Part shown: one piece after another, positions 53,686 to 63,896 of the stretch | Position numbering within the stretch: the first letter of the stretch is position 1 | How the letters are laid out: the number at the start of each line of letters is the position of its first letter | Assembly (NCBI GenBank): GCA_023266095.1 | Contig: JAHFRV010000007.1 | Coordinates: 23,595 to 87,594, forward strand | Source of the DNA: Gammaproteobacteria bacterium | GTDB lineage: Bacteria; Pseudomonadota; Gammaproteobacteria; DRLM01 | Length of the DNA: 64,000 nucleotides | Direction of reading: 5' to 3' | The notes under the pieces: model-generated | What the model saw: only the letters and a program-made list of their open reading frames with translations | Told to the model about the DNA's origin: nothing | Database searches by the model: none | Program-made: the position numbers and the translations under genes

Positions 53686-53867
53686 ATGACGGCCGAAGAA
53701 ATCGATTACGATGAGCTGGTAGCAGTTCGTGAAAGCCTCGTCGAAACGATTAAGAATACAATGACAGAGAACGAGAAGAAATTGCTGCTTTCAATATAAC
53801 TAAAGCAACCGGATTGGGACAGCGGATGGAGTCGATGCAAAAACTGCAAGCGCCATTGGGGTAATTG
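53686..53867 (+). pseudogene. Remnant of an AbiEii-like nucleotidyltransferase tail
   Basis: A 37-codon frame (53686-53799) ends with ENEKKLLLSI then a stop, but reading on through the stop gives LKQPDWDSGW, and the combination resembles the C-terminal KFLLSxKxGxPDW signature of AbiEii-type nucleotidyltransferase toxins. The rest of the protein is missing. With the AbiEi-like domain in the preceding Fic gene this suggests a former AbiE-type toxin-antitoxin locus. The match rests on a short motif, so the call is tentative. Confidence 0.4.
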
Positions 53868-56800
53868 ATGTTCGATATTGAAGAATCGTCATTATTTCAA
53901 TGGAAGCGCGGCTTCTTGGATAGCCACGGGCTCAATGCGCCTGATGGGCGTCCACTTTATGCCTATCGGTTGACGGAAGAACAGTTCGCAACACTTCAAA
54001 CAACCTTGCGCAGCAAACTTGATAGTTACCTGAAATTTGGAACCTTGGGGTCTCTCGTCAATTTGAGTCCTCTCCTTTGCGCTCTCTTCGTTCTTTACGC
54101 CTCGGAATGGTGGCGTCGCCGCTATGATGGTTCGAAATGGTCTTGGGAGCCAATTTTGCGGGATATTGGCGCGCAAGCAGAAAGTTGGACGGCCACTCAA
54201 CGGGGAGAATGTATCGAGCGTGGTTTACGGAAGTGGAAACTGAATCTGTCAGAAACCAGTGGTCTTCGCTACCTCGGTTCGGTGGCTGTCCAGGGTGGTT
54301 TGCCGATGCAATTACTTGCTATCGCCAGAGGCGATATCGGTCGAGTCCTGCGGCGTGTGCTCGGGCTTGCGCGAGGGAGTACAGCGGGATTCAGAGAGAT
54401 TCGTGGCTGGATAGAGAGTCTCAAGGATGAACTGCCCAAGAGCTACCAGAGAGAAGAGATATACATCCTCCTGACCGATGTCATTACAACGGTGCTCAGT
54501 CTCAGAAAGGATGCCAATCTCACGAAAAGCACGAATGCCGTCGCTCAGCTTGACCAACGAATACCTACCTGGCGCGAGCGATTCCCTCTTCCAGTGGAGG
54601 ACAGTGAAGTCCAGGGACTTATCGAGCAGTTGATTCGTGACGCGGCGGACGATCCAGGAAAGCCGTCAGGCTGTTCGCTTAGAGTAGAGCGTTTACTGGA
54701 ATCACAGAACGATGAAATCTGGAGACTCTATTCGAGCATCACACTGCCGGATACGTTGGCCACGCAAGCTATCTGCACACTCTTTGACATTGCCGACCCT
54801 GGCGGCATTCCGCGCACCGTTGAATTTGTCATTGAGGTGTCAGATCAGCGGCGATCAATCAATGCCCGACGATTGGTTGGGCATGAATGTTACCGTCTGG
54901 AGCGCCGCCCGTGCCGGTTCGCAGGTCAGGTGGCCATGGAGGAACACCGACTCTCTCTTCGCGCAACGGATGGCCGACATTGGGCGGCGACCCTTCGCAA
55001 AGGGCAGCCTCTTGACAAGAAGTTGCCATGGATATTCGAACAGACCAAAGAGGACTCGCCTCGATTAATTCGCCAAGGTGGCGGCAGCGTGCAAACGATT
55101 GAAGCGCTAGTCGCGATACCCAATGGTTGGAAGGTGGTGATGGGGACAGAGACTCCTTGTCCTCTCAAGGCCTTTATCGAAGAGCCAGATCGCGAAGTTT
55201 ATGAAGTCAAAGGCGAGGCCATCATTACGGATACTCTGGGACAGCGCTGGACGATTCGAACTGGTCAGGCAAACGCGTCTGAAGAGAGTTTCCAGTGGTC
55301 TGGAGATCGAGTGTGGGCAGAATTCCTGCACCCGTCTCAAGCTTATCGAGGAAGACCAGTCCTTCGTATGATCCACGGTGAGATAAGCGAGTCCTGGGTT
55401 TCTGAACATTCCCTAAGCTGGAAGCCAAAAGACGTTACTGCTGGACCAGTAGAGGTCACTTATACAGAACGTCAGGAATTGCAACATCGCACCCGTATGG
55501 TATTGCTTCCCAAGGAAGCAAAAGTTGATATTGAGCCCGAGAATCTGAGTCGCGGGACTATCTACTTGCAACACTGGAAAGCGGCAGGCGCACGCTTGCT
55601 GGAAAACGTGGGTATAGATATGCGCACGAACCGTGACGGTGATTCCCTGGCGTTAATCTGTTCATCTCATGCGACTCCCCCCGAGTGGATTGATGTCGAG
55701 GTATTTTGGGAAGGAAATGCAACTCCCGCGAAGATTCGACTGCCCTTCCCTTCCGAAGGCGCTCGTGCCTTCGATGGTAACGGAGTTGAGCTTCCCACTG
55801 ATGCTCGGCTATCCGTGCAACGGCTGGCAGGGACTCGCTTTGTAACAATGTTTCGTTCACCGGTTCCAGTCGAACTCTGCTTCCGTCTACGTCACACCAA
55901 GGATCGTCAGAGCGCTCATGAGATGTGTCGTCGCATACGCACCGTCCAAGGTTCGTTGCGCATCGACATCCGCCTTCAGGACTACGCTGACGACATAGAG
56001 AGACTGTTGGCTGCCGACGAGCTGCTGGATGCGTGTGTTGAGGTCACGCTCTCGATCAATCACAGAGAAACCCTGCGTATCCGGGTATCACGTTATGTTT
56101 GTCCCATGCAGCGCGAAGGCAGCGACGTCAGCCTCAAGATGCAAGATATGAGGCAGATTGCGTCAGAAACCCTGGGTGAGCTTCCCATGTTCGCTCTGCG
56201 CCTGGAGCGGCCCGGTGAGGAGGCCATTATGCTTTCGGCAAAACGCTCCGAAGGAGTGCCCACAGGCGCGTGGGAGTTCGCAAGCGAAAGCCGTGAACCG
56301 GGTTCCTGGCTCATCTACCCCGGCGCTAATTCCGCGCTGCCGTTCAGGCCGACGTTGTGGATGATTCCAGGGGATACCTCCGCGGCCACTCCGCTGACAC
56401 GCGCCCTCGCTATAGAGAATAGGGATCAGCGTGCAGCGGCGTTGTCACAGGTGATTGAGGCCATCGCTGCCGATTTTTGTGATCCGAGCTGGGCGGACCT
56501 GGAACGGTTGGCCAAGCACCTCGGCCATTTGCCATTGGCTACCCTCGATCTTTGGCGGCGGTTGGTTCACTCGTCAGTGGGTATGGCGGCCCTTGCGTTA
56601 CGGTTGCACAACTTGCCCGATGTATTTCTGCGACGGTTTCCGCTGGAACAGCCTTTCATTTGGGAAATGGTATCCATCAAAGAATGGATTGCAGCCGCAG
56701 ATCAGTTGAAACAGCAATGCGTCTCGTGGCTTGGTAAAGAGATTGCTCAACAGCGATTTGATAATTTTTTGACTGAGCGGGTAATAGAGCTAACCAGACA

Positions 56801-57260
56801 CCAACCGACGCTGAGTAATTTATTGGGAATTATACGGTCGGTAATCCTGCAGGACGACGGCAGGGAAATTCGGATGATGCGCGACCCAGGAAGCGACAAG
56901 CATTTTCAGCAACGACTTTTTGTCGGAGAACAGAGCGCACTGCAAAGACTACTCCGCGACCATGCCGATGAAACCTGGCCCATTGATTCCGGCCTGTTTG
57001 CATGGGTGAATGATGCTCGTCAGCATGGCTCGTTCGCTCATCTATTCCCGAAGGAGAGTCTTACCTTCAGAGATGGAGTTATCGGCCTGCCGATTCTGTT
57101 GGCGATTCAGGTTACCACCGATGGTACCGGCGAGTGGTTCAATCATCCCGAACGCATCCATATCCTGCGCAAATATCAAGCTTTTGACCCAGACTGGTTT
57201 ACAGAGGCATTCGATTTGACCATTGCCCGCTGCCTCTCTACCGGTGTAATGCAACTTTAG
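53868..57260 (+). CDS. druH: STY4851/YjiT-like protein, probable DruH of a Druantia type III system
   Basis: The 1130-residue protein shows no known catalytic motif, signal peptide or membrane domain. The N-terminal part (QWKRGFLDSHGLNAPDGRPLYAYRL, FVLYASEWWRRRYDGSKWSWEPIL, GLRYLGSVAVQGGLPMQLL) matches the STY4851/ECs_5259 family as I remember it. These are associated with YjiV-like helicases and correspond to DruH in Druantia type III, where DruH and DruE suffice for defence against phages. It is followed after 10 bases by the helicase gene. Its role is not known. Base composition is less GC-rich than in the core genes, consistent with transfer. The TTG one codon upstream is an unlikely start. 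Confidence 0.8.
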   Translation: MFDIEESSLFQWKRGFLDSHGLNAPDGRPLYAYRLTEEQFATLQTTLRSKLDSYLKFGTLGSLVNLSPLLCALFVLYASEWWRRRYDGSKWSWEPILRDIGAQAESWTATQRGECIERGLRKWKLNLSETSGLRYLGSVAVQGGLPMQLLAIARGDIGRVLRRVLGLARGSTAGFREIRGWIESLKDELPKSYQREEIYILLTDVITTVLSLRKDANLTKSTNAVAQLDQRIPTWRERFPLPVEDSEVQGLIEQLIRDAADDPGKPSGCSLRVERLLESQNDEIWRLYSSITLPDTLATQAICTLFDIADPGGIPRTVEFVIEVSDQRRSINARRLVGHECYRLERRPCRFAGQVAMEEHRLSLRATDGRHWAATLRKGQPLDKKLPWIFEQTKEDSPRLIRQGGGSVQTIEALVAIPNGWKVVMGTETPCPLKAFIEEPDREVYEVKGEAIITDTLGQRWTIRTGQANASEESFQWSGDRVWAEFLHPSQAYRGRPVLRMIHGEISESWVSEHSLSWKPKDVTAGPVEVTYTERQELQHRTRMVLLPKEAKVDIEPENLSRGTIYLQHWKAAGARLLENVGIDMRTNRDGDSLALICSSHATPPEWIDVEVFWEGNATPAKIRLPFPSEGARAFDGNGVELPTDARLSVQRLAGTRFVTMFRSPVPVELCFRLRHTKDRQSAHEMCRRIRTVQGSLRIDIRLQDYADDIERLLAADELLDACVEVTLSINHRETLRIRVSRYVCPMQREGSDVSLKMQDMRQIASETLGELPMFALRLERPGEEAIMLSAKRSEGVPTGAWEFASESREPGSWLIYPGANSALPFRPTLWMIPGDTSAATPLTRALAIENRDQRAAALSQVIEAIAADFCDPSWADLERLAKHLGHLPLATLDLWRRLVHSSVGMAALALRLHNLPDVFLRRFPLEQPFIWEMVSIKEWIAAADQLKQQCVSWLGKEIAQQRFDNFLTERVIELTRHQPTLSNLLGIIRSVILQDDGREIRMMRDPGSDKHFQQRLFVGEQSALQRLLRDHADETWPIDSGLFAWVNDARQHGSFAHLFPKESLTFRDGVIGLPILLAIQVTTDGTGEWFNHPERIHILRKYQAFDPDWFTEAFDLTIARCLSTGVMQL

Positions 57261-57270
57261 GGAGTCAGAA

Positions 57271-60200
57271 ATGGATCAGCAGTATTTTGCCCGCCTATTA
57301 CCCCAATTGGCAGACCGCTCCCGATCAGCGGTATTGAGTCGATTGGGGTTTGCGCATGTGCCGTTGTATCGTCATCTTTCCGAGCTTTTTTCCCGCCCCT
57401 TCGGTGAGACGGGGAGTTTTCTGGCCGACCCCACTTTCGAGGCGGTGTTCGGTTGGGATGAGGATGAGCTAACTATGTCCGATCTGGCAGGGCAGTCATT
57501 GACCACGGAATTGATACAGGCGATGGATCAGCCACCCAAAGTATTGGCCGAGGATTATCGTTTTAATAGAGACCGCCACCCTTACAAGCATCAACTGAGG
57601 GCGTGGGAGATTTTGAGGAACGAGCCACCTCAATCTCTGGTAGTGGCCAGTGGCACCGGCTCAGGGAAGACCGAATGTTTCATGGTGCCGATCCTCGATC
57701 GGCTCGCACGGTTACAGGCAGAGAAGAATAGCCGTTTAATCGGGGTACGGGCGCTTTTCCTCTATCCTCTCAACGCCCTGATCAATAGCCAGCGAGAACG
57801 CTTACGGGCATGGACCCACGCCTTCGATGACAACATTCGATTTTGCCTATTCAATGGCAATACGCCTGACAAGCTTCCCGCTCACCAGAAGCGGGGCTAT
57901 CCCAATGAGGCGATGGATCGTGAAACGCTGCGCGCGTCACCACCACCTATCCTGGTCACCAATGCCACCATGCTGGAGTACATGTTGGTACGCACTGTAG
58001 ACGCGCCTATTCTGGAACAGTCCCAAGGCAAACTGGAATGGGTGGTGCTGGACGAGGCGCATACCTATGTGGGATCGCAGGCCGCAGAGATCGCGCTGCT
58101 TATGCGGCGCGTGCTGCATGCCTTCGGCGTGCAGCCTGAGCAGGTGCGTTTTGTCGCCACATCGGCCACCATCGGCGACCCGAATGGCGAAACAGGGGAA
58201 AAGCTGAAGCGGTTTCTAGCCGATGTGGCCGGAGTCGGATTGGAGCGGGTTCATCTCGTCGCCGGGCATCGCCATATTCCTGTGCTACCTGAGGAAGGCC
58301 TGAAATGGCGAAGCTCATTGGGCGAGCTGCTGGCAATCGACGCGGAAAAGAAGCTCGATAAAGTCACGCCGGAACGCTATGCCGCTCTGTCGGCTCACCC
58401 CACCGCACGAGCCATCCGCCGTCTTTTCATTGAGAACGAAAAAAAGAACCGGGAAGAGGGCGGCAATGGGATGGTCGCGCGATTATCGGAGGTGTGCCAA
58501 ACGGTCTATCGAACTGAGGGGCCGTTTTCCCGCGATCAACAGTACGAGGCGCTCCGCTGGCTCGACCTTCTGAGCGACACCCGCAGTACCGATGGTTTCT
58601 CATTCCTGCCGCTACGCGCCCACCTCTTTCACCAGACCCTCTCCGGAATCTGGGCTTGCGCCGATCCCAACTGTCCTGAAAATGTGGGCACGGCATTGCA
58701 GGATGACAAGTGGCCCTTCGGGCAGATCTATCTGGAGCCGCGCCAGCATTGCCACTGTGGTAGTCCGGTCTATGAACTGGTCGCCTGCGACGATTGCGGC
58801 GCACCTCATCTTCTTGCTGCTGATCGAGGCGGTCGATTACTACAACCCCGAGGTTTTAATGCCATCGATGAATTCGAACTGGAGGCAGAACCCGGCGAAG
58901 AGGATGTCGATCAGGAGGAGCAGGAACCCGATGACGAGGCGCATCAAGGTCCGGAGACAAAGGTTCTGATAGTTAATCGTCGTCATCTGGAGAAAACCGG
59001 CGAGCAAGTGGTTCAGCGGCAGAATCGCAAATATGTGGAGGCCGATGACGGCGCCACGACCCTGCGGTTGATTGTTCAAGACGATGGTGGCGATGGTCTC
59101 GTCTGCCCCTGCTGTGGCGGTGGAAGTAATGGCACTCGTCGCCGCAAGCTCTTCCAGGAAGCGCGCATCGGCGCACCGTTTTCGCTTGGGGTAATCCTGC
59201 CGACGTTGCTGGAGTTCGCGCCCGACGGTGATAAACCCGCCGACCATCCCTATCGCGGTCGTCGCCTCCTTACCTTCAACGATAGCCGTCAAGGAACCGC
59301 CCGCGTCGCTGCCAAGCTTCAACAGGAGTCGGAGCGGAACCGGGTGCGTGGTTTGGTCTATCACTTGGCATTGCGGGATGGTATGAAACGGTCCGAAGTT
59401 GAGGCAACAAAACTCCGAAAGGAGATCGCCGAAGATGAGGCTCTCCTGCCGCTTATTCCCTCAAAAGAAGGCAAGCAGATCATCGGAGATAGGTTAACGG
59501 AAAAACGGCAAAAGCTTGACTTCCTGTCCTGTCCCACCCCCGTTCTCTTCGATAAAATGGCGCATCAACTCGCAAATCAGGGGCAGGACTTCGAGCGTAT
59601 GTGGCATCACTATCGCGATGATGTATCGCATGAAAGCTTCGGAGGACAAGAGGGGCCGTTAGACCTGGCGCGTATGTTTCTGGTCAGGGAGTTCGGGCGA
59701 CGGCCAAAACGGCTCAATAATCTGGAGTCGATGGGCCTGGTGGCGGTGCACTATCCGGCGCTGAATAAAATTACCATGCCTCCTCCAGGCTTCACTCTCG
59801 ACGAGTGGCGCGGCCTACTGAAGATTGCACTGGATTTCTTCGTTCGTGCGGGCGGTTCACTGGATATATCGAAAAGCTGTCGCCACTGGCTGGGAATACC
59901 ATTTCCACAAACCTGGCTGGTGGAGCGCGACCGAAAGGAGAAAGCGCGAGACGAGAGACGTTGGCCACGTGCTCAATACATTCTGTCAAAGGGTAAGAAG
60001 CAACCCAATAGCCGCAGTACTCTGGTGCGGCTATTGGCCCATGTACTCAAGGCCGACATCGAAACCACCTATGGCGAGGATGTGGTGGACGCTGCACTGA
60101 CTGCGGCTTGGAAGGCGTTAACCGATGAAAGCGGGATTCTTCAGGCTTCAGGCGGTGGACGCAGGATCCTACCGCTGAACCAGATGGCATTTGCCCCTAT

Positions 60201-63200
60201 CACGACCGCTTGGGTCTGCCCGGTTACCCGTCATTTTCTCGATACCACCCTTCGGGGCGTAACTCCGTATTTGCCTCTCCAGCACACGGAGGCCACATCG
60301 AAATGCGAGCAGGTCAAAATTCCTCTATTTGATGAACCGTTTGGCGGAGATGCTGATGCGTTGCTCCATATGGCACGTAGCCGTGAGTGGCTGAATAAGC
60401 AGGCGGAGATTGGCCAGCTACGGGAAGTAGGACTATGGCCAATAGTTAATGATTTCGCCATCGAACTCTCTCCATATTTTGTCGCCGCCGAACACTCCGC
60501 CCAACAACCCTCCGATCGTCTCGATCGCTATGAAAAAGCGTTCAAGACCGGAGACCTGAATCTTCTCTCTTGCTCCACTACCATGGAGATGGGTATCGAC
60601 ATCGGCGGCATTGCGATGGTGGCGATGAACAACGTCCCACCCCATCCTGCCAACTATCTTCAGCGTGCCGGGCGCGCGGGGCGGCGTAAGGAACCGCGTT
60701 CCGTTTCACTCACCTTATGCAAATCCAATCCTCACGACCAGATAGTCTTCTCAAAGACCGATTGGCCTTTCGTCACCCGATTGCCCGCCCCAATGGTTGC
60801 GCTCGATAGTGCGGTGATCGTCCAGCGTCACGTCAATTCCCTGGTGCTTACCTACTTTTTGGCGACCGAGATAGCCAGCGGGCAAGACGCTTCCAAACTT
60901 ACCTGTGGCTGGTTTTTTACTGCGGCTGAAGGGCTAACTCCTGCGGAACGTTTTGCCGCGTGGTGCCAGACATTCAATGGTCAAGAAGAACGGCTGGTCA
61001 GGGGATTACGCCAACTGGTGCGCCATAGCCTCTATGAGGGACGAGAGCCAGCCCGGCTGGTACGGGATGCTGGCAATGCGATGGAAGAAGTCGTTGCGAG
61101 TTGGCGGCCTGAATGGGAAGCGCTAAATCGTCAGGAAGAGGTCACCAAAGGTTTTGGCGAGACTAACCCGGCCCATAAAGCGGTTCAGTACCAGAAGGAT
61201 CGCATGGCGGGTGAGTATCTATTGCGGGAACTCGCCACCCAGGGGTTTCTGCCTGCTTATGGATTCCCCACCCACATCGCCGCGTTTGATAACCTCACCC
61301 TGTCGCAATTCAAACGGATGAGGCGTGAACAGGACGGTAAGAAGGGGCGTGAGGACAATCGTTATCGCCGTCGCGAGCTGGCCAGTCGCGACAGTGTGAT
61401 GGCGCTGCGTGAATACGCGCCGGGCGCCGAAGTGGTCATGGATGGATTGGTCTATCGTTCCGCCGGTATCACTCTCAATTGGCATTACGATCCCAGTCGG
61501 CGGGATGTAACGGAGAAACAGGCGTTAAAGTTCGCATGGCGTTGCGATCACTGTAATCACAATGGTTCATCACGACTCATGGAAGAGACGCTTCATTGCT
61601 CAAACTTAAAGTGCAATGCCGTAATCAAACCGGAGAATCGACGTACATTTCTTGAACCCGCTGGCTTCTCAGTCGATTTCTACGATGAACCCGATAACGA
61701 CGTTACGACCCAGGATTTCATTCCGGTCGAGGCGCCATGGGTGAGTGCCAATGGCGCATGGGCGCCGCTACCTAATCCTGATTTTGGCCGCTTTCGTGTT
61801 ACTACACGAGGACATCTGTTTCACCAATCCAATGGTTTGCATGGCGAGGGCTATGCCATCTGCCTTGCCTGCGGTCGTGCTGCCCCCATGGGTAATGAAC
61901 CGATGCCGACGAAGTTCACCAAGCCCCACCAGAGACTGCGCGGCGGCCAAGGGACCAAAGGCAGCGAAGGGCGCGAGGAGTGTCCGGGCAGCCACGAACA
62001 GTGGGCCATCAAGCCCGGTATTACGCTCGGCCATGAGGGATACACCGACGTATTGGAGATACAGCTCAAGAATGAGTCGGGGCTCTGGATCAATGACCGG
62101 GTAACAGCCCTGACCTTGGCGGTAGCATTGCGTGATTCATTGGCCGAACTGCTGGGGGTGCAGGCAAATGAGTTGGGTTGTGATGAAAAAGAGGCCCGTG
62201 CCGAATCTAATAGCCGTTGCCGTTCAATCCTTATCTATGATCGTTTCGCAGCGGGTTATGCCTCTAACGCCAGCCAATTCATGGGCCAAATATTTCGTAT
62301 TGCTCGCGGTCGTCTCGACTGCCGGGCAGATTGTGATAGCGCCTGTCCCCACTGCGTACTTGACTTCGATCAACGCTTCGCCGCCGAAAATCTAGATCGC
62401 CATGCGGCGTTAAAGGTGCTAACAGCCACTTGGCTACAATCCCTGTGGCTACCCGATGAATTAGCGTTCTTCGGTTTATCTTCCCGCGCCGAGTACGGCG
62501 GAATTGTCGAAGCTGTGTTACGGGTGAGCAGGAAATCAGGCGATGGAGAGATACGGCTCTTTGCCGGTGGATCACAGGATGAATGGGACATAGGCCCCTC
62601 ACCATTGCGCGCATTGGCCTATCAATTGGCTGCGGCCAATAGAAAGGTCGAGATCGTCCTTGAGAGACGCTGTTTTGATGTGCTTGAGGATGTAGATCGT
62701 CGGCTTCTTGCCAGTCTTGTGGATTTCCCGGGCTCCCTCATCGTGGTATGTATTACAGACGCCATCCCCAAGGCTAAAGGTGCGCAGGTGTTGGCAGAAC
62801 TACGTGAAGGCGGGAAAGCGCATCGGTGGGCGATTAATGACGTTTCGACATCGGCCTTCGGTATGACATGGGGAATTTCTCAAGCCCCGCTTATTGTGGG
62901 AGATAAACTTGAGCCATTGGCCATTGACGGAGAAAGAATTGCTGCCCAATCTTTGCGTTCCTATTCCGAAAATCTTGGTGACAAAGAGATCGAAGTGCGT
63001 AATGAACTGGACGGCTCCTTGCAGGGGTTTGGCAAACGATTTTGGAATCTTATCGCTCAATCCCATCCCTCAACTAATTCACTGTTGTCGGATCCCGCGG
63101 CAGACATCATCAGCATCTCCTATCATGACCGCTATCTCTTCTCACCCCTTGCTACTGCCTTATTAGTCGATTTGATCGTTGGTCTAAGAGATACGGTTGG

Positions 63201-63615
63201 AATTTCACATTGGAACAACCCTGCTATTCATATAACCACTACCAATGAGCCTTCCAGCGGAAACAGTCGGAGAGGTGTTGTTTGGGATAATTGGCCCGCC
63301 ATGGCATCGCGTGACAGTGCGATATATCATGCGCTGGAGTATAACGGCATGAATGCCGTGATTCGTCCAGTTGATAAACGAAAGTCACAGCATGGTCGCA
63401 CATTAGAGATTAAGTTTTCATCTAAACACATACTGACAATACGACTAGATCAAGGGGTCTCTTACTGGCGAGCGAGTAACTCAAGCCACAGCAAATTCTT
63501 CGATTTTGATGAGTCTGACTTATCCATCCAGGGCATGCGAATCGCCGAGCTGTCTATTGATGTGGAATCGAGCGCTTTTGCCACATATTTGTTTTGTAGA
63601 ATACGACAAGAGTGA
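57271..63615 (+). CDS. druE: Giant DEAH-box helicase with DUF1998-like region, probable DruE
   Basis: The 2114-residue protein has a split superfamily 2 helicase: Walker A GTGSGKTE (128-135), DEAH at 261-264 in VVLDEAHTYVG, FVATSATIG, and motif VI QRAGRAGR at 1131-1138 after STTMEMGIDIGG. Large insertions carry cysteine pairs (CHCGSPVYELVACDDCG, CPCCGG, WRCDHCNHNG). A DUF1998-type cysteine cluster is at Cys1684, Cys1688, Cys1692 and Cys1695 (CRADCDSACPHC). The C-terminal 400 residues are not recognisable. The combination fits DruE, the shared helicase of Druantia systems. It is intact here. GGGAGT precedes the ATG, and the gene is probably co-translated with druH. Confidence 0.85.
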   Translation: MDQQYFARLLPQLADRSRSAVLSRLGFAHVPLYRHLSELFSRPFGETGSFLADPTFEAVFGWDEDELTMSDLAGQSLTTELIQAMDQPPKVLAEDYRFNRDRHPYKHQLRAWEILRNEPPQSLVVASGTGSGKTECFMVPILDRLARLQAEKNSRLIGVRALFLYPLNALINSQRERLRAWTHAFDDNIRFCLFNGNTPDKLPAHQKRGYPNEAMDRETLRASPPPILVTNATMLEYMLVRTVDAPILEQSQGKLEWVVLDEAHTYVGSQAAEIALLMRRVLHAFGVQPEQVRFVATSATIGDPNGETGEKLKRFLADVAGVGLERVHLVAGHRHIPVLPEEGLKWRSSLGELLAIDAEKKLDKVTPERYAALSAHPTARAIRRLFIENEKKNREEGGNGMVARLSEVCQTVYRTEGPFSRDQQYEALRWLDLLSDTRSTDGFSFLPLRAHLFHQTLSGIWACADPNCPENVGTALQDDKWPFGQIYLEPRQHCHCGSPVYELVACDDCGAPHLLAADRGGRLLQPRGFNAIDEFELEAEPGEEDVDQEEQEPDDEAHQGPETKVLIVNRRHLEKTGEQVVQRQNRKYVEADDGATTLRLIVQDDGGDGLVCPCCGGGSNGTRRRKLFQEARIGAPFSLGVILPTLLEFAPDGDKPADHPYRGRRLLTFNDSRQGTARVAAKLQQESERNRVRGLVYHLALRDGMKRSEVEATKLRKEIAEDEALLPLIPSKEGKQIIGDRLTEKRQKLDFLSCPTPVLFDKMAHQLANQGQDFERMWHHYRDDVSHESFGGQEGPLDLARMFLVREFGRRPKRLNNLESMGLVAVHYPALNKITMPPPGFTLDEWRGLLKIALDFFVRAGGSLDISKSCRHWLGIPFPQTWLVERDRKEKARDERRWPRAQYILSKGKKQPNSRSTLVRLLAHVLKADIETTYGEDVVDAALTAAWKALTDESGILQASGGGRRILPLNQMAFAPITTAWVCPVTRHFLDTTLRGVTPYLPLQHTEATSKCEQVKIPLFDEPFGGDADALLHMARSREWLNKQAEIGQLREVGLWPIVNDFAIELSPYFVAAEHSAQQPSDRLDRYEKAFKTGDLNLLSCSTTMEMGIDIGGIAMVAMNNVPPHPANYLQRAGRAGRRKEPRSVSLTLCKSNPHDQIVFSKTDWPFVTRLPAPMVALDSAVIVQRHVNSLVLTYFLATEIASGQDASKLTCGWFFTAAEGLTPAERFAAWCQTFNGQEERLVRGLRQLVRHSLYEGREPARLVRDAGNAMEEVVASWRPEWEALNRQEEVTKGFGETNPAHKAVQYQKDRMAGEYLLRELATQGFLPAYGFPTHIAAFDNLTLSQFKRMRREQDGKKGREDNRYRRRELASRDSVMALREYAPGAEVVMDGLVYRSAGITLNWHYDPSRRDVTEKQALKFAWRCDHCNHNGSSRLMEETLHCSNLKCNAVIKPENRRTFLEPAGFSVDFYDEPDNDVTTQDFIPVEAPWVSANGAWAPLPNPDFGRFRVTTRGHLFHQSNGLHGEGYAICLACGRAAPMGNEPMPTKFTKPHQRLRGGQGTKGSEGREECPGSHEQWAIKPGITLGHEGYTDVLEIQLKNESGLWINDRVTALTLAVALRDSLAELLGVQANELGCDEKEARAESNSRCRSILIYDRFAAGYASNASQFMGQIFRIARGRLDCRADCDSACPHCVLDFDQRFAAENLDRHAALKVLTATWLQSLWLPDELAFFGLSSRAEYGGIVEAVLRVSRKSGDGEIRLFAGGSQDEWDIGPSPLRALAYQLAAANRKVEIVLERRCFDVLEDVDRRLLASLVDFPGSLIVVCITDAIPKAKGAQVLAELREGGKAHRWAINDVSTSAFGMTWGISQAPLIVGDKLEPLAIDGERIAAQSLRSYSENLGDKEIEVRNELDGSLQGFGKRFWNLIAQSHPSTNSLLSDPAADIISISYHDRYLFSPLATALLVDLIVGLRDTVGISHWNNPAIHITTTNEPSSGNSRRGVVWDNWPAMASRDSAIYHALEYNGMNAVIRPVDKRKSQHGRTLEIKFSSKHILTIRLDQGVSYWRASNSSHSKFFDFDESDLSIQGMRIAELSIDVESSAFATYLFCRIRQE

Positions 63616-63896
63616 TGTTCCGAAATAAATAATATGTACATTTCCATGAGTAATTATGTCGAATTTCATAATGTAAAGGATGATGTGGAGGCGGGCTGGG
63701 GAGGATGAAATGTTGCATCCATCCCAGCTTCCGTTTTTTTGGTGTCGGGCAGGTGGGCGATGCGCGGGTGAGGTCAATGCCCCGAATGCCGGCGGCGAAG
63801 CGCTGGCGAGGGGGTGCTTCACGAAGGCTTGGAGAATGGTGTCAGGGGTTGCACTTTTCTTAACGGTGTGACTTCGATAAATAGGGTCTACGCGGA
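63616..63896. other. Non-coding spacer after the helicase gene
   Basis: These 281 bases hold no frame with coding character and a ribosome binding site. They lie between the defence operon and a truncated transposase and probably include the end of the transferred segment. I saw no clear terminal inverted repeat or attachment site here. Confidence 0.45.

Noticed and set aside
63520..63822. 100-residue antisense frame over the end of the helicase gene
   Set aside because: It overlaps the intact helicase end and has no coding character.
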